Shown here: positions 1 to 7,130 of the stretch, piece after piece
How the letters are laid out: each line of letters starts with the position of its first letter
How positions within the stretch are numbered: position 1 is the stretch's first letter
Assembly (NCBI GenBank): GCA_947172645.1
Contig: CAMWBY010000018.1
Span: 1-64,000 of the forward strand
Reading direction: 5' to 3'
Source: an uncultured Lachnospiraceae bacterium
Lineage (GTDB): Bacteria; Bacillota; Clostridia; Lachnospirales; Lachnospiraceae
Length of the DNA: 64,000 bases
Position numbers and translations under genes: made by a program
The notes under the pieces: generated by a model
Database searches by the model: none
What the model was told of the DNA's origin: nothing
What the model saw: the letters and a program-made list of their open reading frames with translations, nothing else

Positions 1-529
1 ATGCTTACATTTTATCATACATTATCTGGAAATACTTGAATTAATCAGTGTTTCCATAGAACTCCCCGACAGCATAACAAGAATAAGAGCTAGAGCATTT
101 TATGGCTGTAGTAGCCTGACAAATATAAAGATATCGGAGGGTGTGACAGAAATAAGCTTGCGTGCATTTGCAGGCTGCAGTAGCCTGACAAGCATAGAGT
201 TACCTAACGGTGTGACAAGAATAGATGATGAGGCATTTAAAGAATGCAGCAGACTGACAAGCATAGAGATACCAGGCAGTGTGACAAGAATAGGTTCGGG
301 TGCATTTAAAGGTTGCAGTAGTCTGACAAGCATAGAGATTCCGGACAGTGTGACATTCATAGCGAACACTGCATTTGAAGGATGCAGTAACCTGACAGGG
401 ACAGGGGAACCCATCAGCGAGGCAGAAACAGATGCAGAGACAACAGGCAGTGGGACGCAAACAGAAACAGAGACATCGGGCGGTGGGATAAGAATAACGG
501 ATGACCCATTTTCAGGATTAGGATGGTAA
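1..529 (+). CDS. BspA-type leucine-rich repeat protein, C-terminal end (partial at left edge)
   Basis: The frame is open from base 2, so the gene begins left of the window and only about 175 residues are seen. Five 23-residue LRR_5 (BspA-like) units follow one another, each with a core like SIEIPxSVTxIxxxAFxGCSSLT. The last about 44 residues are a Thr/Glu/Gly-rich tail (TETETSGGG) ending in DPFSGLGW, with no membrane segment or sorting motif. BspA-type repeats are usually found in surface or secreted proteins that bind host or other proteins, but the export signal would lie outside the window. The downstream zinc-ribbon gene starts 33 bp later with its own ribosome binding site, so co-transcription is plausible. 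Confidence 0.85.
   Translation, partial: CLHFIIHYLEILELISVSIELPDSITRIRARAFYGCSSLTNIKISEGVTEISLRAFAGCSSLTSIELPNGVTRIDDEAFKECSRLTSIEIPGSVTRIGSGAFKGCSSLTSIEIPDSVTFIANTAFEGCSNLTGTGEPISEAETDAETTGSGTQTETETSGGGIRITDDPFSGLGW
53..397 (+). repeat. Tandem 69-bp leucine-rich repeat units (5 copies)
   Basis: Five in-frame units of exactly 69 bp (23 codons) encode the LRR_5 repeats. Each unit ends with codons for GC(S)xLT. The units differ in sequence, as expected for coding repeats under selection rather than a recent minisatellite. Confidence 0.8.
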
Positions 530-562
530 CAGGAATTTAAAATACAAACGGAGGAAAAGCAA

Positions 563-1027
563 ATGGCATTTTTAGACAAAATATTAGGAAAAGATGAAAA
601 AGATGAAAGAGAAGTGAATTTAAAGCAAGAGATTAAAAGTCTGGAATTTAGAAAGGAATCCGTATTGGCGTCTATCAATAAAGAGATTGCAAATTTACAG
701 TCAGCGCAGAATACACTCTTTTTAGAGGCCGGAAAGTATGCGTATGATACCTGGTGCAATGATAAGAAACAGGCAGATTTGATAAGCTATTGGAATCAGG
801 TGCAGGAGCTTTCGGATAAAATTGCAGGGCAGGAAGCAAAGAGGGAAGAAATGACAGGCCGTTATGATGAAGAAATCAATTTGATTTCCAGTAACCTTAG
901 CATCGATGTGGCAGTAAACAGCGGTGATTCCCCGGAGGCTTCCGGTTCGGCCGTATGCCCGAATTGCGGCTTCGTAATTGCGGACGGGGATTTATTTTGC
1001 CAGGGCTGCGGTACAAAATTGTCGTAA
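563..1027 (+). CDS. Coiled-coil protein with C-terminal zinc ribbon
   Basis: This 154-residue protein has no signal peptide or membrane segment. Residues about 10-115 are charged and helix-rich and likely form a coiled coil. The C-terminus carries a double CxxC zinc ribbon (CPNCG then CQGCG). The start is supported by GGAGG nine bases upstream. The two downstream genes also encode zinc ribbons, there at the N-terminus, so the three probably form a functional group. No specific function can be assigned; the ribbon suggests protein or nucleic-acid contact. The CDS call is secure, the role is not. Confidence 0.8.
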   Translation: MAFLDKILGKDEKDEREVNLKQEIKSLEFRKESVLASINKEIANLQSAQNTLFLEAGKYAYDTWCNDKKQADLISYWNQVQELSDKIAGQEAKREEMTGRYDEEINLISSNLSIDVAVNSGDSPEASGSAVCPNCGFVIADGDLFCQGCGTKLS

Positions 1028-1062
1028 CAAATTATTTTACTACATAATCAGGAGAAAACAAT

Positions 1063-2007
1063 ATGTTTTGTGAAAAATGTGGGGCGCAATTACCCGATAC
1101 GGCCAGCTTTTGCAATAAGTGCGGGAATGCATTAAGGAAAAGTGCAAATACGGCGCGGACGCCCGTGAAGAAAGCGTCAAATGTTGCTATAAACCAAAAG
1201 AAGCCTGTTTCGTCGCCCAAGAAGAACAGCAAGAGAGCGCCAAAGAATTTGGCGGGAGCTTTATTAGTGGTTGTCCTTATCGTAATTGTGGCTGTCGCCG
1301 CAACAGAAGTTGTGAAAAAAAGGACAAATATTTATGGGACGTGGACGGATGCAAACAGAACCGTAACCTTTACTTTTAATAAAGACGGCACTTTGTGGGT
1401 TGCAGGAGCGAATAATATACTTGGGGCGGATGCTTTTCAGTTTACGAAAGAAAAAGGCGTTTTGCATCTGAATGCAAAGGGATTAGCAAGTATTGGACTT
1501 GATTTAGAATATGAAATTTCTGGAGATGCCTTGCATATAAGCATTGGCGGGCAGAATATGACGCTTTACCGTGCGGAAAGTTCTGATTTGGAAAGCTTTG
1601 ATGAGGAAAGCCCCGGTTTGGGAAATTTCAATTTGGGTGGTTCCGATGCGGAAAGCTCCGAAGCGGGAGGCTCCAATCTGGGAGATGTACAGGAGGCAGT
1701 GCAAGATTGGGCGGAAGATACACTTGATACGGTGCAGATATATGCTCTTTACGGAACGTGGACGGATAGCTCCGGTACAATCTCTTTAACTTTTACTAAG
1801 GATGGCAAACTAAGTGTTTCCGGATGGGATATTTTGTCGGTTAATGCGTTTACTTTTTCGGAAGTGGATAGCGATACGCTGCAGTTACAGGCGGAAGTCG
1901 ATAATCCGATTGGAACAGTTGGCCTGAAGATGGGCTATGAAATAGAAGGCGACTCCATGACAGTGACAGTTTTAGGACAGGAATTAACACTGATGAAGAA
2001 AGAGTAA
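1063..2007 (+). CDS. Membrane-anchored zinc-ribbon protein with two extracytoplasmic beta-type repeats
   Basis: 314 residues. Residues 1-25 form a zinc ribbon (CEKCG...CNKCG). After a basic linker there is one hydrophobic membrane segment at about 65-85. Outside lie two related domains that start IYGTWTD (about 94) and LYGTWTD (about 227), each followed by a TFTFNKDG/TFTKDGKL strand pattern and ending in an LT(L/M) strand, resembling small lipocalin-like domains of unknown function. They are separated by an acidic, Ser/Gly-rich linker (about 170-215). A cytosolic ribbon with an outside sensor-like domain is seen in many Clostridia. Function unknown. The start has AGGAG ten bases upstream. Confidence 0.85.
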   Translation: MFCEKCGAQLPDTASFCNKCGNALRKSANTARTPVKKASNVAINQKKPVSSPKKNSKRAPKNLAGALLVVVLIVIVAVAATEVVKKRTNIYGTWTDANRTVTFTFNKDGTLWVAGANNILGADAFQFTKEKGVLHLNAKGLASIGLDLEYEISGDALHISIGGQNMTLYRAESSDLESFDEESPGLGNFNLGGSDAESSEAGGSNLGDVQEAVQDWAEDTLDTVQIYALYGTWTDSSGTISLTFTKDGKLSVSGWDILSVNAFTFSEVDSDTLQLQAEVDNPIGTVGLKMGYEIEGDSMTVTVLGQELTLMKKE

Positions 2008-2039
2008 GAACAAATTATACATAAGGATTGAGAAAACGA

Positions 2040-2067
2040 AAGGCTTCTGTTGGGGAGCCTTTTGTTG
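2040..2067 (+). terminator. Short hairpin with T-rich tail between zinc-ribbon genes
   Basis: AAGGCTTC at 2040-2047 pairs with GGAGCCTT at 2054-2061 (one G-T pair) and is followed by TTGTTG. It is a weak terminator or processing hairpin between the 314- and 317-residue zinc-ribbon genes. Confidence 0.4.
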
Positions 2068-2088
2068 AATTACTTAGAGGAGGCAAGT

Positions 2089-3042
2089 ATGTATTGCAAA
2101 AAATGTGGGAAGCAATTAGATGAAGGCGCTAATTTTTGCAGAAACTGCGGCGCGCCTGTGACGATAAATCAAAATACTGCGCCTGGTATTGGCGGCAGTG
2201 TGGAGAAAAGCCATGGTGTTCCTTCTTTCCAGGCGGAGGAGGCTTGGAAAAATGAGGAGAAAAAAGGCGGGAAGAAGATTGGTGGTATTCTGGTTTTGTG
2301 CATTTTTCTCCTTCTTGCAATTGGCGTTGGCGGAATATTTATGTTCCGGCTGAATCAGGATAAGCGGGAAGCCAATACGGCTGCCAGGGGAGCGGAACCG
2401 GATTTGAAAGAAGAGGAGAAGGAAAACCCGGAAGAAGTGAAGGACACTCCGGAAAAAGCAGAGGAAGAAGAGAGCGAAATTCAGCAAGGGGAGGCAGTTG
2501 CTGAAAGCGAGAATGAGCCGGAAACCAAGGAAATACAAAAAGATGAGGCGAGCGCGCCGGAATCTGGATATTTTGAAGAAGATAATGGGGCAATCAATAC
2601 CTACGAGCTGATAGTTGCCGATGTGACCTGGACGGAGGCGTACCAGGACTGTCTTAGGAGAGGCGGCCATTTGGTCAGAATCAATTCGGAAGAGGAATAC
2701 CAGACGATTCTGCGGCAGATTGAAGAGGAAGGTAAGGGTAATATCAAGTTTTGGCTAGGCGGAACAAGAAATGGGGAGGATTCAGAAGAATACCGCTGGA
2801 TTAATGGGGAGGGGGCATATGGAAACATGGTTCTGAATAAAGAGGAGCCGTTTGTTTCCTACTGGCTGACCGGAGAACCAAGCTTTTATGACAATTCCAT
2901 ATCACAGGATGAAATGTATATGAATATGTTTTATATCAGTAAAGAAGAACGTTGGGTATGGAACGACGTGCCTGACGATTTGATTGCAGTCGCAGAGTTT
3001 TATTCCGGGAGCGTAGGGTATATTTGTGAGTATGAAAATTAA
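2089..3042 (+). CDS. Membrane-anchored zinc-ribbon protein with C-type-lectin-like domain
   Basis: 317 residues from the ATG at 2089, chosen because AGGAGG precedes it; an upstream in-frame TTG at 2050 has no site. Residues 1-25 are a zinc ribbon (CKKCG...CRNCG). A single membrane helix lies at about 62-83, followed by a long Glu/Lys-rich stalk (about 90-165). The C-terminal about 135 residues look like a C-type lectin-like domain: a WTEAYQDC entry, GGHLVRINSEEE, FWLGGTRN, a Trp-rich YRWINGEG stretch, WVWND and a final YICEY. Such domains bind ligands or proteins, so a cell-surface sensor or adhesin anchored from the cytosolic side is inferred. The architecture parallels the preceding gene with a different outside domain. 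Confidence 0.85.
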   Translation: MYCKKCGKQLDEGANFCRNCGAPVTINQNTAPGIGGSVEKSHGVPSFQAEEAWKNEEKKGGKKIGGILVLCIFLLLAIGVGGIFMFRLNQDKREANTAARGAEPDLKEEEKENPEEVKDTPEKAEEEESEIQQGEAVAESENEPETKEIQKDEASAPESGYFEEDNGAINTYELIVADVTWTEAYQDCLRRGGHLVRINSEEEYQTILRQIEEEGKGNIKFWLGGTRNGEDSEEYRWINGEGAYGNMVLNKEEPFVSYWLTGEPSFYDNSISQDEMYMNMFYISKEERWVWNDVPDDLIAVAEFYSGSVGYICEYEN

Positions 3043-3074
3043 AAATTACAGGCACAAAAAATTTGTTTGCATAG

Positions 3075-3332
3075 TACCGCGTAATAGGTTGTAGAAAAAA
3101 TGCAAAGGAAGAAGAACTCTGGGGAATCACCGGGCTTCTTCACGACATAGATTTTGGGCTTTATCCGGAGGAACACTGTAAGAAAGCACTCGGGCTTCTG
3201 CGTGAGGCGGGCGTGGGCAAGGATATGGTCTACGCGGTATGCTCCCACGGCTACGGGATATGCAGCGAGGACGAGCCGAGGCTTGAGATGGAGAAGGTGC
3301 TTTTTGCAGCCGATGAATTGACAGGGCTATGA
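3075..3332 (+). pseudogene. Remnant of an HD-domain hydrolase (3' end only)
   Basis: No ORF with a start is present, but the frame from about 3108 reads WGITGLLHDIDF, LYPEEH, then AVCSHGYGICS and MEKVLFAADELTGL before a stop at 3332. This is the conserved core and end of small bacterial HD phosphohydrolases: the HD pair is followed by a CSHG motif and an AADELTG motif. The N-terminal third and the C-terminal tail of the usual about 190-residue protein are missing, and the upstream stretch has no start or ribosome binding site. It is a decayed fragment. Confidence 0.75.
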
Positions 3333-3439
3333 AATCATATCAGAGTTTTTCAACTCCTATTTTTTTCACAGCCCCTCAATGGATTTCTGCCCGTGGAGGG
3401 CTTTTATACTGCCCGCAAGGGGCGGTGTTTCATATGCAC

Positions 3440-3745
3440 TCATTTGCCGTTGTCAAGAAGTTTGAGTAAGTTATCCGGAATAATGGCAGGTATATCCGAC
3501 GTGGAAAAGTCGTTTATGTTTCGGGTCACGATGTAGTCGGCGTGAATCTGTTTTGCACATTCATCCTGCAAGCAGTCTTCAAAGTCGGAAAAATCCTCTC
3601 TTTGCAAGGCGTTCCGGACACTCTCATGGTCTGCACCTGCTACTTGCAGTAAATCCAGTATATCAAGCAAGAGTTTCCTCCGGTCTATTGCGGAATAGCG
3701 TTTCCTCAAAATATAAAAAATGTTTGATATGGAATGCAGGTGATG
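3440..3745 (-). pseudogene. Truncated PIN-domain (VapC-like) toxin
   Basis: The minus-strand frame from 3745 reads SISNIFYILRKRYS, then DFSDFEDCLQDECA and ADYIVTRNINDF, ending LLKLLDNGK. These are the middle and C-terminal motifs of PIN_3-type toxins, including the acidic EDCLQ and the TRNxxDF motif. The first about 45 residues, which should hold the start codon and the first catalytic Asp (DTN motif), are absent: the frame runs into a stop immediately after the antitoxin gene. The only possible start inside is a TTG at 3709. The toxin is therefore inferred to be inactive, while the antitoxin upstream is intact. Confidence 0.75.
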
Positions 3746-3751
3746 TTAGTG

Positions 3752-4120
3752 TCAAATAAAACGAGCATATTTTTCCTTTCTTGCCTCCTCTAATTCTTTT
3801 TTGTAATCAAAATCCTCCGGCAATGTTCCCGCAAAAGACATAAGACCTTGAAAACCACGTTGTCTTTCTTCAAGGGTGCTTTCGTGAGCAAATTTTTCAA
3901 TGGCTGCATTTTCAAAAGCATCCGTCTCTTTTTCCGTTAATGAGGGGTTTGCGTATTCATGCGCTATCCCCATAAGGGAATCTATACTTTTGTTTGGGGC
4001 GGGTATAGCCTCATTACTGTCTGATTGTGAATCAACAAGACGTATATACATATATACCGCCTCTAGTTTGTTTTCCGGCATTTCCCGCAATAATCCTATT
4101 GCTTTTTCTAAAGTTGACAT
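3752..4120 (-). CDS. Antitoxin-like protein paired with the broken PIN toxin
   Basis: 122 residues. An N-terminal helical segment (MSTLEKAIGLLREMPENKLEAVYMYIRLV) resembles the start of DUF2281/VapB-like antitoxins, and the acidic, disordered-looking C-terminus ends in DYKKELEEARKEKYARF. AGGAGG lies upstream of the ATG. Its stop at 3752 abuts the PIN-toxin remnant, matching the antitoxin-then-toxin order of such operons. With the toxin decapitated it may be an orphan, or may neutralise a related toxin elsewhere in the genome. Family assignment is by pattern only. Confidence 0.65.
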   Translation of the reverse strand: MSTLEKAIGLLREMPENKLEAVYMYIRLVDSQSDSNEAIPAPNKSIDSLMGIAHEYANPSLTEKETDAFENAAIEKFAHESTLEERQRGFQGLMSFAGTLPEDFDYKKELEEARKEKYARFI

Positions 4121-4211
4121 AGACGTTCCTCCTATTAGATTTTATTATACTGAATCTGGTAAATTATATGCTGCTGCATGTGGCTCATTTCTATATGCGA
4201 ATCTTGTCACC

Positions 4212-4277
4212 TTATAAACTTCCTTTTGGCAGACCAAAAGATTTCCGGATTTCTCTGACACGTTCACTTTGCGTCAT
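4212..4277 (-). pseudogene. Possible N-terminal remnant of a helix-turn-helix regulator
   Basis: On the minus strand an ATG at 4277 with a purine-rich site upstream opens a 21-codon frame reading MTQSERVREIRKSFGLPKG and then stopping. This resembles the first helix of Xre/CI-type regulators (MTxSERVxEIRKxLGL). Either the gene was cut off after the first helix or it is a chance match. It lies in the same decayed stretch as the broken toxin. Confidence 0.35.
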
Positions 4278-4547
4278 ATAGTTTCACTTCCCTTGTTTTC
4301 AAGCATACCACGGGTAAATACAAAAACCAATAAAAAAGTTCAAGCATGCTTGTTTCCAGACGGCACATAGATGATAGATTTAATTTATAGTCAAAAAATC
4401 TAAAAAAATAGTTTATTTTCTACAAAAGTAATGCAATAATAGAAACAGAGACAAATTGTCAGTAAAAATACATCTTACAGGCTGTTTGTGCCGCTACGGC
4501 GGCATGACGAGAAGATTGAAAGATAAGTCGGTTGACATGGAGGAAGC
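4278..4547. other. Intergenic stretch before the glycine-rich/Rhs operon
   Basis: AT-rich and without a supported gene. It contains a 12-bp perfect palindrome CAAGCATGCTTG at 4341-4352. The promoter for the operon that starts at 4548 should lie here, but no clear -35/-10 pair was found. Confidence 0.4.
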
Positions 4548-5927
4548 ATGGAAATGGCATGGGAGGAATTTTACGAGGTGGCTGGGAAGTTATCCCACGA
4601 TTTGGATGCGTTGGAAAGAGGCCAGGAGGTCACAGGGCGGATGAGAATCAGAAGCCCCCAGGAGTCAGCCCAAACCCTGTCCAGGGCGACGCCGGGCCAA
4701 AGGAGGGAGAGGGCCAAAACATTTTTTGATGCAATCGCCGCAAGGCAGGGGCTTGGACAGGGGATGCATGACAGGGGAGAGGCAATCGGCTTCGCGTATG
4801 GGGAGATGAGGCCCCAGGACGCCGCGGGAATGAATCGGCATTTCCCCATACGGGTCAAGACCGTTTCGGTGAAAGAAAAGGAGATTGCGGCGGGAGTCTG
4901 TTGGGACGTCAGTGCACGGGGCGTCGAATGGGGCGTCGACGATGGGGAGGAGCTGTATTGCATCGTAAATGTCGGCAGGCTAATTCTGAATCCTGGCGCC
5001 TCGTTGGCAATCCGCGGAAATGTGTTTATCTTTGTATGTCAGGAACTGATAAAGAGGAAAGGGGCACAATCACCGGATTGGATGGGAGAGCCTTGCACGG
5101 AAGGGGAACTTCCGCCCTTTGACATAGGAATCTTGCCCACACCTTTTTCCTATACCCAGGGGAAGATGGACAGGATAGAAGGGGAAGAGGGCAGGCCTGG
5201 AGCCTCCGGCAGGCATGGCGTGCAGGAGCACGAACTGGAAATGACTTCTACTATATTCGGGCCAATCTACACAGGGGACAGAAAAGGAGAGATATGTGGA
5301 AAAAGAGGACAGGACGGCTCGCCAGGAGAGCCAGGCAAGCCGGGAGGCTGTGGGGGCGCCTGCAAATTGGCGGAACTGAATATCCGCAAAATTATTTGCG
5401 GTGATGAGAAGGTCACGATTCTGGCCAAGGCCGGGGATGGCGGCAATGGCGGCCGGGGCGGAGACGGCGGGACTGGCGGAGACGGAAGCAATGGACTGGC
5501 GGCATACCGTACCTTGTATGAGGACTATCCAGCAGGTGACGGTGGTGACGGCGGCAACGGAGGCGACGGCGGAAAGGGTGGCAACGGCGGCAACGGAGGG
5601 ATTTCCTCGAATATTTATATCTGTGTGCCGGAAGAACAGGAAGGGGCAATCCGGTGCATTTCCCTGGAAGGCCGGGGCGGATGCGGCGGCGATGGCGGCC
5701 AGGGCGGATGCGGCGGCCAAGGAGGCGCCGGGGGCCAGGGCAGCGTGCAGATACCCCCTGGGGCAGTGGATAAAGAAGATAGTTACCGTGCAGAGTATAG
5801 TGCAGGCCTAGGAAATATAGGGAAAAAAGGAAAATCAGGACAAAGCGGAAAACCGGGGAAGCGGGGAAGAGACGGACATGCCCGCCCTGCGCCGCCTGTT
5901 TTCCTGAATGAGAAAAAGATTTTGTAA
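4548..5927 (+). CDS. Glycine-rich collagen-like protein A of the Rhs module
   Basis: 459 residues with no signal peptide. Residues 1-about 200 form a globular region with HFPIRVKTVSVKEKEI and LILNPGASLAIRGN, which have counterparts in the next gene (LFPMQVKVVELKDETI and LTMKPGSSMVIRNT). From about 205 on there are collagen-like GXY and GGxGG runs (about 208-220, 252-270, 285-350, 375-400, 425-440) broken by short beta-like segments. Such runs can form triple-helix or polyglycine-type assemblies. The gene is the first of three closely spaced genes leading to the giant Rhs protein, so a role in presenting or packaging it is inferred. GGAGG lies five bases before the ATG. No named family is recognised. 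Confidence 0.8.
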   Translation: MEMAWEEFYEVAGKLSHDLDALERGQEVTGRMRIRSPQESAQTLSRATPGQRRERAKTFFDAIAARQGLGQGMHDRGEAIGFAYGEMRPQDAAGMNRHFPIRVKTVSVKEKEIAAGVCWDVSARGVEWGVDDGEELYCIVNVGRLILNPGASLAIRGNVFIFVCQELIKRKGAQSPDWMGEPCTEGELPPFDIGILPTPFSYTQGKMDRIEGEEGRPGASGRHGVQEHELEMTSTIFGPIYTGDRKGEICGKRGQDGSPGEPGKPGGCGGACKLAELNIRKIICGDEKVTILAKAGDGGNGGRGGDGGTGGDGSNGLAAYRTLYEDYPAGDGGDGGNGGDGGKGGNGGNGGISSNIYICVPEEQEGAIRCISLEGRGGCGGDGGQGGCGGQGGAGGQGSVQIPPGAVDKEDSYRAEYSAGLGNIGKKGKSGQSGKPGKRGRDGHARPAPPVFLNEKKIL

Positions 5928-5975
5928 GAGAAAGAACGGTAAAAGAGCAAAAATAAAAACAAGGAGGATTTTGCG

Positions 5976-7121
5976 ATGGAAACTTATTTGGAGACAAGAG
6001 GGGATTTGGTCACGGTAGAGAGCGCGGAGGCGCTAAAAAGTCTGATTGGAGTAAAAGAGGAGGACAATGCCCAGTCCTTTAGCCTGTCCGCCGCCTATGG
6101 GGAGGAGGAACAGACGGAGGAGGAGCGGCTGATTAAGAGGCTGACGGACTATGTGCTTTACAATGGCAGCCTGACGGAGTATGAGGAGCGTGTGCTCAGG
6201 CGTCTTTTCCCTATGCAGGTTAAGGTGGTGGAATTAAAAGATGAGACCATTGAGAAAAATGTCAAGAAAGATTTCGGCACAAGCGTGCAGATGGTAATAT
6301 ACAAGGTGGGCACGCTGACCATGAAGCCGGGCTCTTCCATGGTAATCCGGAATACCCATTTACTTATGGATATCCAGAAGCTTGACCGGCAGAGGGGGTC
6401 CGTGAGCAATCCTTATGACCTGGCCATACTTGGAGTGGACGGGGAGCAAGGTGCAGACCAGTCGGAGACCGGGCACCAGGGTGGCAAAGGCAGCAACGGC
6501 GCCCAGGGAACCTGCTCTTCCCCGGGCATCCAGGGAGACGACGGAAAACCTGGCGGCACAGGGGAGCAAGGCGCAGAAGGGCCCATGGGCCTTCGGGGAA
6601 AGGATGGGAAGAAAGCCATGGGGGCAGAGATTACCATCCGTTCTTTCAGCGAGGATACGACGGAATTTGTTATCTATACCTGTTCTGGAGCCGGCGGTGA
6701 CGGCGGCAGAGGAGGCAAAGGCGGCAAGGGAGGCACGGGCGGCGACGGCGGCGCAGGCGCAACCTGCGGCTGTGAAGGAACCTCCGGCGGCAATGGCGGT
6801 ACAGGAGGCAAAGGTGGCAAGGGCGGCAAAGGCGGGCCGGGCGGCGACGGCGTAAACGGTGAGGCGATTATCGTCAATGTGCCGAAGGGCTGCAAGGGAA
6901 TCATCAAGACTGTAACGGAGGAAGCGAACGGCGGTAAAGGCGGCAAGGGTGGTATCGGCGGCGACGGCGGCGATGGCGGTACGGGCGGAAGCGGCGGAAA
7001 CCATCATGACGGCGGCTCAAACGGCGGAACCGGAAGCGGCGGAGAACCGGGGGAACCAGGAGAGGACAGTAAGGTAAAAGGAATGCCGGGGCATATTTCC
7101 GTGATTGAAAAACAATTTTAG
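5976..7121 (+). CDS. Glycine-rich collagen-like protein B of the Rhs module
   Basis: 381 residues. The N-terminal about 155 residues resemble the corresponding part of the preceding protein (FPMQVKVVELKDET, then KPGSSMVIRNTHLLMD and a PYDLAILG motif). The rest alternates collagen-like GXY stretches (about 155-205) with GGKGGxGG runs (about 235-280 and 310-360) separated by short strands such as AEITIRSFSEDTTEFVIYTC. It ends HISVIEKQF. AAGGAGG precedes the ATG. The stop is ten bases before the Rhs gene, so translation is likely coupled. A paralogue pair next to an Rhs gene suggests a hetero-oligomer. Function unknown. Confidence 0.8.
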   Translation: METYLETRGDLVTVESAEALKSLIGVKEEDNAQSFSLSAAYGEEEQTEEERLIKRLTDYVLYNGSLTEYEERVLRRLFPMQVKVVELKDETIEKNVKKDFGTSVQMVIYKVGTLTMKPGSSMVIRNTHLLMDIQKLDRQRGSVSNPYDLAILGVDGEQGADQSETGHQGGKGSNGAQGTCSSPGIQGDDGKPGGTGEQGAEGPMGLRGKDGKKAMGAEITIRSFSEDTTEFVIYTCSGAGGDGGRGGKGGKGGTGGDGGAGATCGCEGTSGGNGGTGGKGGKGGKGGPGGDGVNGEAIIVNVPKGCKGIIKTVTEEANGGKGGKGGIGGDGGDGGTGGSGGNHHDGGSNGGTGSGGEPGEPGEDSKVKGMPGHISVIEKQF

Positions 7122-7130
7122 GAGAGACAT

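Noticed and set aside
53..397. Regular 69-bp repeats that could suggest a CRISPR-like array
   Set aside because: The units are in frame, diverged and code for leucine-rich repeats; there are no constant repeats with unique spacers.
3333..3439. GC-rich inverted sequence GCCCGCAAGGGGC and nearby repeats, as might mark the end of a mobile element
   Set aside because: No partner repeat, target duplication, integrase or transposase was found in the window.
4456..4644. 62-codon frame before and overlapping the first glycine-rich gene
   Set aside because: It has no clear ribosome binding site, overlaps a better supported gene and has no recognisable protein pattern.
5070..7007. Long minus-strand frames opposite the glycine-rich genes, full of Pro, Ala and Ser
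   Set aside because: They are the antisense of GGN codons, have no ribosome binding sites and match no family.
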